The translations under genes were made by a program, and so were the position numbers. From CBDBJK01 sp965206395 (GTDB lineage Bacteria; Chloroflexota; Dehalococcoidia; Lucifugimonadales; CATOSD01), in assembly GCA_965206395.1 (NCBI GenBank), contig CBDBJK010000038.1, forward strand, positions 372,001 to 436,000: 64,000 nt of DNA. The letters run 5' to 3'. Below the pieces are notes generated by a model that had not been told where the DNA came from, made no database searches, and saw nothing but the letters and a program-made list of their open reading frames with translations. Position 1 is the stretch's first letter. Every line of letters begins with the position of its first letter. Positions 28,395-38,338 of this stretch are shown here, piece by piece.

Positions 28395-30467
28395 ATGAAT
28401 AAAGAACCAGCCGACGATAAACGCGCATCAGCTCTGCACTTCGAGCAAGCCGTCAATAAGCCTACATCATCGTCCTTAACTCCACCAGCCGAGGGTGAAC
28501 GTCGTGCGGTTATTGGACTTTTTGCCCAGTACCGCATCTCTGCGTCCCTTATATTGCTCAGTCTTCGCGACCAAACACTGGAGTGGATACGCGTTGCTGA
28601 TCCGAAGGCTGGTCGGGTGGACGATTTCAACTAGGCACACAGTCGCGAGTAGATGCCTACCAGGTCAAGTGGAGCCTGTATGGAGGCACGCTTTCGTTTC
28701 GTGATCTCGTCTCATCTTCAGTTGACAGCTCCAGTATTATTAACCAGCTTGCACAGGGCTGGCTCGATCTCAAACAGATATACATTAACCGTCGGATCGT
28801 CGTGCACTTGGTAACCAACCAGAGTTCCTCATCCAGCAATAACGCTATTCTACCTATCGAAGAACCTCCACCTTCCCCTAAGCACTTTGCGGCGTTTATT
28901 AACCAGGCCTGGCTACCTGCTCATGATGCGCCTCTGGGCTCAAGCTTCCCCATTCCACAGGAATGAAAGAACACCTGGGGGGAACCTGAAGGTAGCGAGC
29001 GGACTTTCAGAAGAAGATTTTGATGACTTTGTCCGAGACTGCGAACTGGAATTTGATTATCAGATTCTTGGATCGCTGAATGCCACGACTCAAGACAGTG
29101 AGATAGCTAAGAACGACCTGGAGCACATTACAGAGAATCTTTTCGGTGCTGCAACCAGTCCTGAGCGGATTATCGAGATGAACCGCGATCAGCTCCTTTT
29201 GCGCCTGGGTTGGAGATCACGATTCGAGTTCATTAGCCGCCACGAGTTTCCAGTGAATGAAGTCCTCTATCAGCCGATGGAAGCGACTGAACAGAAATTA
29301 GCAGAGGTGTTGGATGAACTCCCTGGAGGTTACGTTGCCCTAATAGGTTCGCCGGGTGCTGGAAAATCCACGCTACTGACCAAGATGCTGCGATCCCGCC
29401 CTGAACGGGTGATTCGATATTACGCCTATGTGCCTGATTCCCACGACCCCATACCGCTACGAGGGGAGTCCAACAATTTCCTGCATGACATTGTTTATGC
29501 TCTCGAGCGTGAGGGATTCAGAGTCGGCCAAAGTGCAAGTCAGTTCGATCGCAACCAACTACTCCCCCGCTTCCATGAACAACTTGAATTGCTTCATAAT
29601 GACTGGCAATCAAGCGGCAGGAAAACGGTGATTCTGGTTGACGGCCTGGATCACATAGCCAGGGAACAACGACCGGATCGTTCTCTTATGGATGACTTAC
29701 CTTTGCCGGGGCAGGATCCCGATGGAGTGATCATTCTGTTGGGTAGTCAAACTGTAGGGCCTCTTCCAGACCGAGTGCAGGCCAGCGTAAGGCGGGAAGG
29801 GCGAATAATCGAAATGGCCCCACTTGGTCGAGAAGAGGTCTTCAAAATGATCGATTCAGTGGCCCTCCAGGTAACATGCTCGAGCGAACAAAAAGAGCGA
29901 ATCTATATCCTCTCTGATGGGCATCCTCTTGCCCTAGCTTACCTCTTGAATCACCTTCAACCCTTGAGTGATGCTGATGCGTTTGATGAAGTACTCCAGA
30001 GCGCAGAGCGTTTTGATGGCGACATTGATGAGCAGTGCCATAGCTATTGGAGGCAATTCGAAGACGATGACGACCTAACTCACCTCCTCGGCTTGATGGC
30101 ACCCATGCGAGGACCGATAGATCTGACTTGGGTAGAGACCTGGCCAGGATATGACATACTAGGTCGTCAGCTGCGTCGGAAATTTGCTCACTATTTCCGA
30201 ATCGAGGATAACGATCGTTGGTACTTCTTTCATAACAGCTTTCGTTTATTCATGGTGGATAGAACGGCTGAATCACAACCAGGGGTTGTCGATTCAAATC
30301 GCCATCTTAGATTTCATAATGAGCTAGCCGAGAGGTGCGCAGAAGCTCCCTTTCAGTCGCACCGAGCGTGGGATGAACTGTATCACAGAGCTAGCACACT
30401 GCGGACGCAATCACAGCATTCCGATTCACCTTGGAAAGGGAGTTGGTCAGTGGCTAAAATGGCATAA
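28395..30467 (+). pseudogene. STAND (NACHT-like) ATPase with N-terminal Q-x-K nuclease, frameshifted
   Basis: Joined across frames, the protein is about 690 residues. The N-terminal domain has SRVDAYQVKWSLYGG, a PD-(D/E)xK-type Asp plus Q-x-K motif as in defence-associated DNA endonucleases. The middle ATPase shows Walker A IGSPGAGKSTLL, Walker B TVILVDGLDHIA and a typical sensor/winged-helix tail (YFFHNSFRLFM). This resembles antiviral STAND (Avs-like) proteins, which cut DNA on sensing phage proteins. Breaks: an indel near 28632, a TGA at 28964 in place of Trp, and an extra G in the G6 run at 28977-28982. The C-terminal sensor repeats are missing after residue 660 or so. Confidence 0.75.
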
Positions 30468-30774
30468 AGCGGAGGACATGCTCTGATGCGACCCGAGACC
30501 TTGTAGCGACTGATCCACTGGTTTCCTGCCTGGGATGAAACAATTCTACAGACCCGTGACGAAATGTACGCAATTACAACATTTAGATTTACTCTTGAGA
30601 AAACCCTCCCCCCCATCAAGAGGGAGGATTAATAGAGACTATGATGCATTCAGGATATACTATCATTAACCCTTTGTTGTTAGACGCTAAGGCCCTCTTA
30701 CCCTTCCTGCTTAGCTTCATAGGCCAGCTACTCACAACCTTAGATACGAACAAAGCCAACAGGACGGCGGCTCC
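30468..30774. other. Intergenic stretch with GC-rich inverted repeat
   Basis: This stretch follows the broken STAND gene. CCTCCC at 30605 and GGGAGG at 30622 could pair as a weak hairpin. No gene was recognised. Confidence 0.35.
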
Positions 30775-31545
30775 ATGCATCCCCAGACATTACAGCGTCT
30801 CATACACCACTGGATGCCCCAATGGGACGGCTCCATCCTAAAGGCCCGTCAATCACTGGGATTCTCTCTGGATATGCGACCTCAACAGACATGGGAGTGG
30901 CTTGCATCAGGCAGTCACTCCCAGACACACAACCATGCAGTCCAGGAGTTGGCCAACATGGGCCTGCCAGAGGAGTTAGCCTCCTACTGGAGGTGCTGCT
31001 TCTACTCGGACTACATAGGGCCCGATGGAACAAAAGACCTCTCAGCGATAAAAGGCCCTCCCTTCCTTCAAATCTCCTGCCCATTGGACTATCTCGGTGA
31101 GGAGTGGAGACAGTCGGTGGAGCATGGCAGGAGACAGGCAGAGACTCCAGTTTACACTGCCAGCGCGCTTGCAATCAACCAGGGCTATCGTGAGCTTGGA
31201 CATATGGCGACGGAGGAGGTCGAGAGGCTTGGACTGCCCGAGGCGTATGTGGCCCCATGGCTGTGCTGCTCTCTGCCACCAGGGAGAAAGTGGTCGGCAC
31301 CTAGTGGCCTTGCAGCCATAGGGCTTGCCACAGGCAGATCAATGCACTGTATTCAAAGTCCGGACGAGTGGAACGACTTTCGCTGCCCCCATCTGGAGGC
31401 GACACGGCGTCATAGGGCATACCCCACAGGGATCGACTGGGAAGAGCCACCTGAAACTGGAGACACGACCACACTGGACGAACAGGGTCAGAAGACAGTC
31501 AAGAACCGGAGCAGCTGGCCTTGTGGTCCGAGGAATCCAGTTTGA
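30775..31545 (+). CDS. Hypothetical protein with two-fold internal similarity
   Basis: This 256-residue protein starts MHPQTLQRLIHHWMPQWDG behind AGGACGG. It is rich in Trp and Cys. Two stretches look alike: ELANMGLPEELASYWRCCFY and EVERLGLPEAYVAPWLCCSL, each followed by a P-D/S-G loop and a lone CP or CPH. The family is not recognised. The low-complexity polar C-terminus after residue 225 may be the result of a late frameshift. No functional link to the dimethylformamidase-like genes downstream is evident. Confidence 0.5.
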   Translation: MHPQTLQRLIHHWMPQWDGSILKARQSLGFSLDMRPQQTWEWLASGSHSQTHNHAVQELANMGLPEELASYWRCCFYSDYIGPDGTKDLSAIKGPPFLQISCPLDYLGEEWRQSVEHGRRQAETPVYTASALAINQGYRELGHMATEEVERLGLPEAYVAPWLCCSLPPGRKWSAPSGLAAIGLATGRSMHCIQSPDEWNDFRCPHLEATRRHRAYPTGIDWEEPPETGDTTTLDEQGQKTVKNRSSWPCGPRNPV

Positions 31546-31792
31546 AGTCCACTCAGGGAAAGACAAGGCCCCGATGCTCTGAATGGGGTGGAACCCTGCA
31601 AAAGATGGGCACTCGTTTAGGGTCCTCTACCATCATTTTGTCGATATCCAGCAAAGCTAAAGCTCCTAACCCGTCGATCTAGAGAGCAGACTCGACCCTT
31701 GGCAAAGGGGGGGCCTCCTGGAGGGAAGAGAGTACGCCGCCCTCGATGGCAAGGAGGCGAATGTATAGCAACCACCAGACTCATCAAGGCTC

Positions 31793-31820
31793 TTGCCGAT
31801 TGGTTAGTCCGGTGTTATTA
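31793..31820 (+). promoter_or_regulatory. Putative sigma70-type promoter of dimethylformamidase-like gene 1
   Basis: TTGCCG at 31793-31798 and TTATTA at 31815-31820 are separated by 16 bases, 38 bases before the ATG at 31858. The same elements are kept in the second copy at 34376-34403. Confidence 0.5.
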
Positions 31821-31857
31821 TGCTCAACGAGAAAGTCTTAGAACACAGGGGGATGCA

Positions 31858-34083
31858 ATGGATATAGTGGGCTATGCCGACCGTTTCAGCGTCCGTGCAG
31901 GGGATACTATTCACTTCATGGTGAGCTGCAAGCTCCCCAGCTACCAGGCCGATATCGTGCGGCTGATTCATGGCGACCTCAACCCCGAGGGGCCGGGTTT
32001 CAAGGAGAGACTAGTCCAGAATGTTGGGACATTTTCGGGTCAGTCCCAGAAACTGGTGATAGGGTCGTACGCCGTCGTCCCGGACCACCCGCTCTTGCGA
32101 CTGAAGGAGAGCTTCACGCTGTTGGCCTGGGTCTCTTCAACTACCCCTTCCAAGAGCTCGCAAGGACTCCTGACCAAGTGGTCGGATTCCAGTGGCACAG
32201 GCTACGGACTGGTCCTGGACGGCGACAATGGCCTATCCTTATGGATCGGGGGCAGCGACGGGCGAGTGGAGCGCATTTCCACCGGCGTGCCTCTGCGCCG
32301 CGCCTTCTGGTACTTTGTGGCTGCATCCTATGACGCAGCTACTGGAAGGGTTTTACTGTATCAACAACCCAAGACCATGTGGCCCATGGATGAGACTGCT
32401 GCGGTGGTCGAGAAAGACATCGGGCGGTTGGGAATCGCTGAGAATAGCATGCCACTCATCATGGCCGGCTATTGCGAGGGAGAGGAATCCGCTAGGCCTG
32501 ACATATCTGGCCTCTACAACGGTAAAATCGACCGACCGGCGGTTTTCGGGCGCGGCCTGAGCTTACAGGAGCTTGAATCGCTCCGGGACGGCGCTTCGCC
32601 ATCAGAGTTCGGGGACAGCCTCATTGGAGCCTGGGACTTCGCTCGAGACTTCTCCTCTGACCAAGCCACCGATAGCTCCAACAACAGCCTGCACGGCTAC
32701 ACAGTCAACAGACCCACCCGGGCCATGAAGGGTCACGACTGGTCAGCGAACTATCTCGACTTCAACCTGGCTCCCCAGGAGTACGGGGCCATTCACTTTC
32801 ACGACGATGACCTGGATGACGCCCGATGGGATGTCAGCTTTGAGTTCCAGGTGCCACAGGACCTCAAGAGTGGGGTGTACGGTGCCCGTCTTACGGGTGG
32901 CGACTCTGAGGATTATGTTCCATTCTTTGTCCGCCCGGCAAGTGGCGCCTCTTCATCCAAGATCCTGTTCCTGGTGCCCACTAATAGCTATCTCACCTAC
33001 GCCAACAACCATATGTACGACCGAATGCCATATCTTACCGAATGGCCTGGGCCCGTCTCCCCTCAGGACAAGTTCATAGTAGAAAACCACCTGAATAGCA
33101 CCTATGACATCCATACTGATGGCTCCGAAGTATTTTACACTTCCCGCCGTCGCCCCATCATGACCATGCGCCCCAAATACAACTTTTCCTTTCCCAACAT
33201 GGGCAGAGGGGGTCCCTGGCAGTTCAATGGGGACTTGCACCTGGTTGACTGGCTGGATGAGCAAGGGTACGACTACGACGTGGCCACCGACGAAGATGTC
33301 CAACGAGAAGGCGCGGAGCTCTTTAGGCCCTATAACGTGGTCGTGACGGGAAGCCACCCCGAATACTGGTCGGGACAGGGACTCGACGCGATGGAGACCT
33401 ATCTGGTCGGTGGCGGTAGCCTCATGTACCTGGGCGGCAACGGTTTCTACTCGGTAGTATCGTTTCCCCCGGACAGCACGCATTGTATCGAGATGCGTCG
33501 AACGGCAGGCCCTCCGCTGGGACAGGGAGAACTCGGAGAATTCTACCATAGCTTCACTGGCGAGCCAGGTGTGAACTGGCGTGCCAGGGGCCGGCCGGAG
33601 TATAAGCTGATAGGCGTAGGCTTTTCCGGCATTGGATTCGACAAGAGCTTGCCTTATCGCCGATTGGAGGGCAGCTACGACCCTAGGGCCGCCTTTATCT
33701 TTGAAGGCATCGGAAAGGACGAGGTCATCGGGGACTTTGGTCTAAAGCAGGGCGGGGCCGGAGGTATTGAAATCGACCGCGCGGACTACAATCTTGGTAC
33801 CCCTCCCCACGCCCTGGTCCTGGCAACATCTACCGGTTTTTCGGACGAGTACCAAGTTAGCCCTGATGAGGAGGTACCCTTTAGAGCACCACTGGGAGGG
33901 ACCCAAAGTCCCCTGGTTAGAGGCGACCTGGTGTACATCGAGGGGCCAGATGGTGGAGGTGTGTTCTCGGTGGGTTCCATATCTTGGTGCGGGAGCCTTT
34001 CCCATAACAACTACGACAATAATGTGTCCCGCATCATGAAGAACGTGCTTGATCGGTTTAGCTCCGATGTTCCGGTGGTTTAA
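31858..34083 (+). CDS. N,N-dimethylformamidase large-subunit-like protein 1 with LamG domain
   Basis: I start at MDIVGYADRFSVRAGDTIHF (741 aa), seven bases after AGGGGG; the open frame upstream is the duplicated leader. An N-terminal beta region is followed by a LamG/concanavalin-like domain (FTLLAWVSSTTPSKSSQGLL...). Then comes the DMFase beta C-terminal domain with FFVRPASGASSSKILFLVPT, NSYLTYANNHMY, GWPWQ-like GGPWQFNGDLHLVDWLDEQG and VVTGSHPEYWSGQGLDAME. In the Paracoccus enzyme an iron is held by two Tyr and one Glu (memory); HPEYWS supplies the likely Glu. It probably hydrolyses a small amide or formamide. No small subunit is seen nearby. Confidence 0.85.
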   Translation: MDIVGYADRFSVRAGDTIHFMVSCKLPSYQADIVRLIHGDLNPEGPGFKERLVQNVGTFSGQSQKLVIGSYAVVPDHPLLRLKESFTLLAWVSSTTPSKSSQGLLTKWSDSSGTGYGLVLDGDNGLSLWIGGSDGRVERISTGVPLRRAFWYFVAASYDAATGRVLLYQQPKTMWPMDETAAVVEKDIGRLGIAENSMPLIMAGYCEGEESARPDISGLYNGKIDRPAVFGRGLSLQELESLRDGASPSEFGDSLIGAWDFARDFSSDQATDSSNNSLHGYTVNRPTRAMKGHDWSANYLDFNLAPQEYGAIHFHDDDLDDARWDVSFEFQVPQDLKSGVYGARLTGGDSEDYVPFFVRPASGASSSKILFLVPTNSYLTYANNHMYDRMPYLTEWPGPVSPQDKFIVENHLNSTYDIHTDGSEVFYTSRRRPIMTMRPKYNFSFPNMGRGGPWQFNGDLHLVDWLDEQGYDYDVATDEDVQREGAELFRPYNVVVTGSHPEYWSGQGLDAMETYLVGGGSLMYLGGNGFYSVVSFPPDSTHCIEMRRTAGPPLGQGELGEFYHSFTGEPGVNWRARGRPEYKLIGVGFSGIGFDKSLPYRRLEGSYDPRAAFIFEGIGKDEVIGDFGLKQGGAGGIEIDRADYNLGTPPHALVLATSTGFSDEYQVSPDEEVPFRAPLGGTQSPLVRGDLVYIEGPDGGGVFSVGSISWCGSLSHNNYDNNVSRIMKNVLDRFSSDVPVV

Positions 34084-34375
34084 ATTGCTGACGAGCACTA
34101 AGACACTGACCAAAGACTGTTACACCTATGGCTAGGATACTTACCGTTTCGAAATCCCCTTGAATAATGAAACGGAGCGATATCTGATGTTCGATTGACC
34201 TGATTCTACTTCGCGATAGGACGCGTTGCCTCATGCGGCCTGCATCGGCCGCTATGTGCTCACACGGAGGCGCGGTCTACGATACCAGGGGAGAAGAATG
34301 TGGTCAGGAAGAGAGTACGCCACCCTCGATGGCAAGGAGGCGAATGTATAGCAACCACCAGACTCATCAAGGCTC

Positions 34376-34403
34376 TTGCCGATTGGTTAGTCCGGTGTTA
34401 TTA
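34376..34403 (+). promoter_or_regulatory. Putative sigma70-type promoter of dimethylformamidase-like gene 2
   Basis: TTGCCG at 34376-34381 and TTATTA at 34398-34403 with a 16-base spacer, same as in unit 1, 38 bases before the ATG at 34441. Confidence 0.5.
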
Positions 34404-34440
34404 TGCTCAACGAGAAAGTCTTAGAACACAGGGGGATGCA

Positions 34441-36690
34441 ATGGATATAGTGGGCTATGCCGACCGTTTCAGCGTCCGTGCAGGGGATACTATTCACTTC
34501 ATGGTGAGCTGCAAGCTCCCCAGCTACCAGGCCGATATCGTGCGACTGATTCATGGTGACCTCAACCCCGAGGGGCCGGGTTTCAAGGAGAGACTAGTCC
34601 AGAATGTTGGGACATTTTCGGGTCAGTTCCAGAAGCTAGTGATAGGGTCGTACGCCGTCGTCCCGGACCACCTGCTCTTGCGACTGAAGGAGAGCTTCAC
34701 GGTGTTGGCCTGGATCTCTTCTACTACCCCTTCCAAGAGCTCGCAAGGACTCCTGACCAAGTGGTCGGATTCCAGTGGCACAGGCTACGGACTGGTCCTG
34801 GACGGCGACAATGGCCTATCCTTATGGATCGGGGGCAGCGATGGGCGGGTGGAGCGCATTTCCACCGGTGTGCCTCTGCGCGCGCCGTCCTTGCACTCGC
34901 CCTCTTGGTACTTTGTGGCTGCATCCTATGACGCAGCTACTGGAAGGGTTTTGCTGTATCAACAACCAAAGACCATGTGGCCCATGGATGAGACTGCTGC
35001 GGTGGTCGAGAAAGACATCGGGCGGTTGGGAATCGCTGAGAATAGCATGCCACTCATCATGGCCGGCTATTGCGAGGGAGAGGAATCCGCTAGGCCTGAC
35101 ATATCTGGCCTCTACAACGGTAAAATCGACCGACCGGCGGTTTTCGGGCGCGGCCTGAGCTTACAGGAGCTTGAATCGCTCCGGGACGGCGCTTCGCCAT
35201 CAGAGTTCGGGGACAGCCTCATTGGAGCCTGGGACTTCGCTCGAGACTTCTCCTCTGACCAAGTCACCGATAGCTCCAACAACAGCCTTCATGGCCACAC
35301 AGTTAACAGACCCACCCGGGCCATGAAAGGGCACAACTGGTCAGCGAACTATCTCGACTTCAACCTGGCTCCCCAGGAGTATGGAGCCATTCACTTTCAC
35401 GACGATGACCTGGATGACGCCCGATGGGATGTCAGCTTTGAGTTCCAGGTGCCACAGGACCTCAAGAGCGGTGTGTACGGTGCCCGTCTTACGGAGGGCG
35501 ACTCCGAGGATTATGTTCCGTTCTTTGTCCGCCCGGCAAATGGCGCCTCTTCATCCAAGATACTGTTCTTGGTGCCCACTAATAGCTATCTCACCTACGC
35601 CAACAACCATTCGTATCCCCGAACCGAGTATTCCGGACGGGTTGGGTGGGTGCCCACCACCTCGCAGGACAAGTTCATCGAAGAGAACCACCTCAATAGC
35701 ACCTATGACGTTCATACCGATGGCTCCCCAGTGTTCTACACCTCCCGCCTCCGCCCCAACCTGACCATGCGCCCCAAATACAACTTTTGGTATCTCAACT
35801 TGGGCAGAGGCGGTCCCTGGCAGTTCAACGGGGACTTGCACCTGGTGGACTGGCTGGATGAGCAAGGGTACGACTACGACGTGGCCACCGACGAAGATGT
35901 CCAACGAGAAGGCGCGGAGCTCTTTAGGCCCTATAACGTGGTCGTAACGGGAGGCCATCCCGAATACTGGTCGGCACAGGGCCTCGACGCGATGGAGACG
36001 TATCTGGCTGGTGGCGGTAGCCTCATGTACCTGGGCGGTAACGGCTTCTTCTCAGTAGTGTCGTTTCCTCCGGACAGCACGCATTGTATTGAGATGCGTC
36101 GGTCGGCCGCACGGCCACACGATGAAGCGGGACAATACAACCACAGCTTCACAGGCGAGCCGGGGATGAATTGGAATGCCAGAGGCCGGCCGTCGGGGCG
36201 CATGTTAGGCGTAGGCTCCTCGACAGGCAGTGGATTCGATTTTAGCATGCCGTATCACCGATTGGAGGACAGCTACGATCCGCGGGCCGCCTTTATCTTT
36301 GAAGGTATTGGAAAGGACGAAGTCATCGGGAACTTTGGTCTGAAGCAGGGCGGCGCCGGAGGCGTTGAGATCGACCGGGCAGACTATAGTCTGGGTACCC
36401 CTCCCCACGCCCTGGTTCTGGCAAGTGCTACGGGTTTTTCAGACCAATACCAGCTTATTATTGAAGCTGAGTCGGTCGGTGACTATTCGCGTGGAAGGCG
36501 GCGTGGGGGAAGTCAAAATCCCTTGGTTAGAACAGACCTGGTGTACTTCGAGGGGCCAGGTGGAGGAGGAGTGTTCTCGGTGGGTTCCATAGCCTGGTGC
36601 GGGAGCCTTTCCCATAACAACTACGACAATAATGTGTCCCGCATAACGAAGAATGTGCTTGATCGGTTTGCTTCCGACGCTCGGGATTAG
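34441..36690 (+). CDS. N,N-dimethylformamidase large-subunit-like protein 2 with LamG domain
   Basis: This 749-residue protein shares domain order and start context with copy 1. It differs in defined patches: a short insert in the LamG domain (RAPSLHSPSWYF), a changed active-site-region loop (SYPRTEYSGRVGWVPTTSQD), SRLRPNLTMRPKYNFWYLNL in place of SRRRPIMTMRPKYNFSFPNM, and a new C-terminal loop LIIEAESVGDYSRGRRRG. HPEYWSAQG and GGPWQFNGDLH are kept. Clustering of changes around the predicted pocket suggests a different amide substrate. Confidence 0.85.
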   Translation: MDIVGYADRFSVRAGDTIHFMVSCKLPSYQADIVRLIHGDLNPEGPGFKERLVQNVGTFSGQFQKLVIGSYAVVPDHLLLRLKESFTVLAWISSTTPSKSSQGLLTKWSDSSGTGYGLVLDGDNGLSLWIGGSDGRVERISTGVPLRAPSLHSPSWYFVAASYDAATGRVLLYQQPKTMWPMDETAAVVEKDIGRLGIAENSMPLIMAGYCEGEESARPDISGLYNGKIDRPAVFGRGLSLQELESLRDGASPSEFGDSLIGAWDFARDFSSDQVTDSSNNSLHGHTVNRPTRAMKGHNWSANYLDFNLAPQEYGAIHFHDDDLDDARWDVSFEFQVPQDLKSGVYGARLTEGDSEDYVPFFVRPANGASSSKILFLVPTNSYLTYANNHSYPRTEYSGRVGWVPTTSQDKFIEENHLNSTYDVHTDGSPVFYTSRLRPNLTMRPKYNFWYLNLGRGGPWQFNGDLHLVDWLDEQGYDYDVATDEDVQREGAELFRPYNVVVTGGHPEYWSAQGLDAMETYLAGGGSLMYLGGNGFFSVVSFPPDSTHCIEMRRSAARPHDEAGQYNHSFTGEPGMNWNARGRPSGRMLGVGSSTGSGFDFSMPYHRLEDSYDPRAAFIFEGIGKDEVIGNFGLKQGGAGGVEIDRADYSLGTPPHALVLASATGFSDQYQLIIEAESVGDYSRGRRRGGSQNPLVRTDLVYFEGPGGGGVFSVGSIAWCGSLSHNNYDNNVSRITKNVLDRFASDARD

Positions 36691-36936
36691 GAAAGACAAA
36701 AAAATCTCCAGAAAGTATTCTCAAGAATAACCTTCATAAGATGGTTTTAACGGGAATCCCAAGGGAGAGCCGTCAACAGGAAACGACAGCTACATCTCAC
36801 GGAAGCGAGCTTTGCCCACGTTCAAGAGTGCATGACAGTTTAGGTTCTTTTATTGAAAGTTGCTGAGTCTAGCCTATGGCTTGCGATGACAGCTATGATG
36901 GCGTCTGGACACCATTACCCAGGGAGGATAATCATC

Positions 36937-37479
36937 ATGGCCGTCGCTGTCAGCTCCATTTCACCCATGGCCCACCTGCCATTGATCCTGGGGATGTTAC
37001 GCAAGCTAAAAGTGGCCTCCATCATAGACGGGCTTCATTCCACCTCACCCAGACTACGTGATGTCCTGCGGCAGAGGCTAAAGCCCAGAGGCTGAAGCCA
37101 TGGTCCTTTCGGTCCTTGACGGAGAACATGCCCTGTACAGGGTAGGGGGAGACTTAGAGATCGAGGGATGTCGGAGCTTTTGCGGCAAGGCCTGACCGCC
37201 GAGTCCCTCAGCGATAATAGACTGGGCCGTGTTCTCGACTCCCTGTTCGCTTCTGGTCTGAACCGCCTCTTCGGCACCCTGGCGGCGCTAAAGGCCCTGG
37301 AAGTCTACGCCATACCCATTCCATGGGTCCATCAGGACACAACCACCATCGCCTTTCACGGAGTCTATGCCCTTCGTGTCGCAGGCAGTGCCTTTGATCA
37401 AGACCTTCTTCAATGCCTGTTATGTATCCACCTCAAGCACAGGAGAGCGTCTATGGCTACCTGGATCCGCGCAGCCTAG
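36937..37479 (+). pseudogene. IS1634-type (DUF4277) transposase remnant
   Basis: From the ATG at 36937, behind AGGGAGG, the sequence reads MAHLPLILGMLRKLKVASII and, after frame breaks, VLDGEHALYRVG, LSDNRLGRVLDSLFASGLNR and IPWVHQDTTTIAFHGVY. These are successive pieces of the N-terminal part of IS1634-family transposases, whose WxxDTTT motif holds the first Asp. At least two indels break it and the catalytic rest is missing. It abuts the 3' end of dppC, where ATPase genes of the transporter might be expected. Confidence 0.75.
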
Positions 37480-38338
37480 GATCGAAGTAATCCCTCAACC
37501 AGTCGCCAAATACATTGATGCTCACGACGGCCAATGCCAGTATGGCTCCAGGGAAGAGCACCATCCACGGGGCCAACTCCATGTACTTCTTTCCGTCAAA
37601 CAAGAGGGAACCCAAGGACGGCGTAGGCGGTTGTACACCCAGGCCTAGAAAGCTAAGAGAGCCTTCAATTATGAGCGCCACGGATAAGGCATAAGAGAAT
37701 TGCACCAGTATGGGGGCCATCACGTTTGGTAGCACATGTCGAAAGATTATGCGTATACGGCTGGCTCCTACTGCTTGGGCGGCTGAAACGTATTCTGTCT
37801 CACAGATGCTCAATGTCGGTCCGCGAACCATTCTGGTGAACGACGGCAAGGATATCACGAAGATTATCACCACTACGCTGTATATGCTTGGCCCGAGAAC
37901 CGTGGCTATAAGGATAGCAAGCAGTATTGACGGAAACGCAAACAGGATATCCATAATCCGCATTACAATCTCATCCGCCCACCCCTTGAGGTAACCGACC
38001 GTGATCCCGATGAACGTGCCCGCTATCGCCGCCAGCATGGCAGATACGGCGGAGAGAACCAGAGATACGCGGAGTGCAAAAACCACGCGAGACAGAACGC
38101 TCCTACCCAGGTAATCATTGCCCATAGGGTATTCTACCGAAGGGGAAGTGAATGAATAGGCTGGATACATCGTTTCTGGGTCGCCGGTCCCAAGGCTCGG
38201 CCCAATCCAGGCAATTGCGAACGCACCTATCAGGTATAGCAGGCAAAGGGTAGGCACCCAGTTCGTTGGCCCGCGTCTGAGGAGGATCAGCACGCGGTTA
38301 CGCCTGTCTTTTACTCCGCTGGCAATCAAGTCGGTCAT
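37457..38338 (-). CDS. dppC: Peptide/nickel ABC transporter permease, DppC type
   Basis: This 293-residue inner-membrane permease has the N-terminal helix LCLLYLIGAFAIAWIGPSLG, a large loop (YPMGNDYLGRSVLSRVVFAL) and the EAA loop YVSAAQAVGASRIRIIFRHV that contacts the ATPase. With the DppB-type protein upstream it forms the channel for oligopeptides or similar solutes. The first 22 codons and the leader are duplicated upstream (38272-38553). No DppD/DppF ATPase gene follows; an IS1634-type remnant lies there instead, so the ATPase must come from elsewhere or is lost. Confidence 0.92.
   Translation of the reverse strand: MTDLIASGVKDRRNRVLILLRRGPTNWVPTLCLLYLIGAFAIAWIGPSLGTGDPETMYPAYSFTSPSVEYPMGNDYLGRSVLSRVVFALRVSLVLSAVSAMLAAIAGTFIGITVGYLKGWADEIVMRIMDILFAFPSILLAILIATVLGPSIYSVVVIIFVISLPSFTRMVRGPTLSICETEYVSAAQAVGASRIRIIFRHVLPNVMAPILVQFSYALSVALIIEGSLSFLGLGVQPPTPSLGSLLFDGKKYMELAPWMVLFPGAILALAVVSINVFGDWLRDYFDPRLRGSR

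Larger units (their letters stand above)
31724..34083 (+). repeat. Tandem duplication unit 1 (promoter plus dimethylformamidase-like gene)
   Basis: The stretch from GGAAGAGAGTACGCC at 31724 to the gene end matches the unit starting at 34307, in the same orientation, 2583 bases apart. The leader, promoter and first two thirds of the gene are almost identical; the last third is patchily diverged. Confidence 0.9.
34307..36690 (+). repeat. Tandem duplication unit 2
   Basis: This is the second copy of the unit beginning at 31724, in the same orientation, including leader, promoter and gene. The two units are separated by about 220 unrelated bases (34084-34306) in which no gene was recognised. Confidence 0.9.

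Noticed and set aside
32953..33549. Minus-strand frames opposite the dimethylformamidase-like genes
   Set aside because: They recur in both tandem copies only because the genes are duplicated; no supporting signals.
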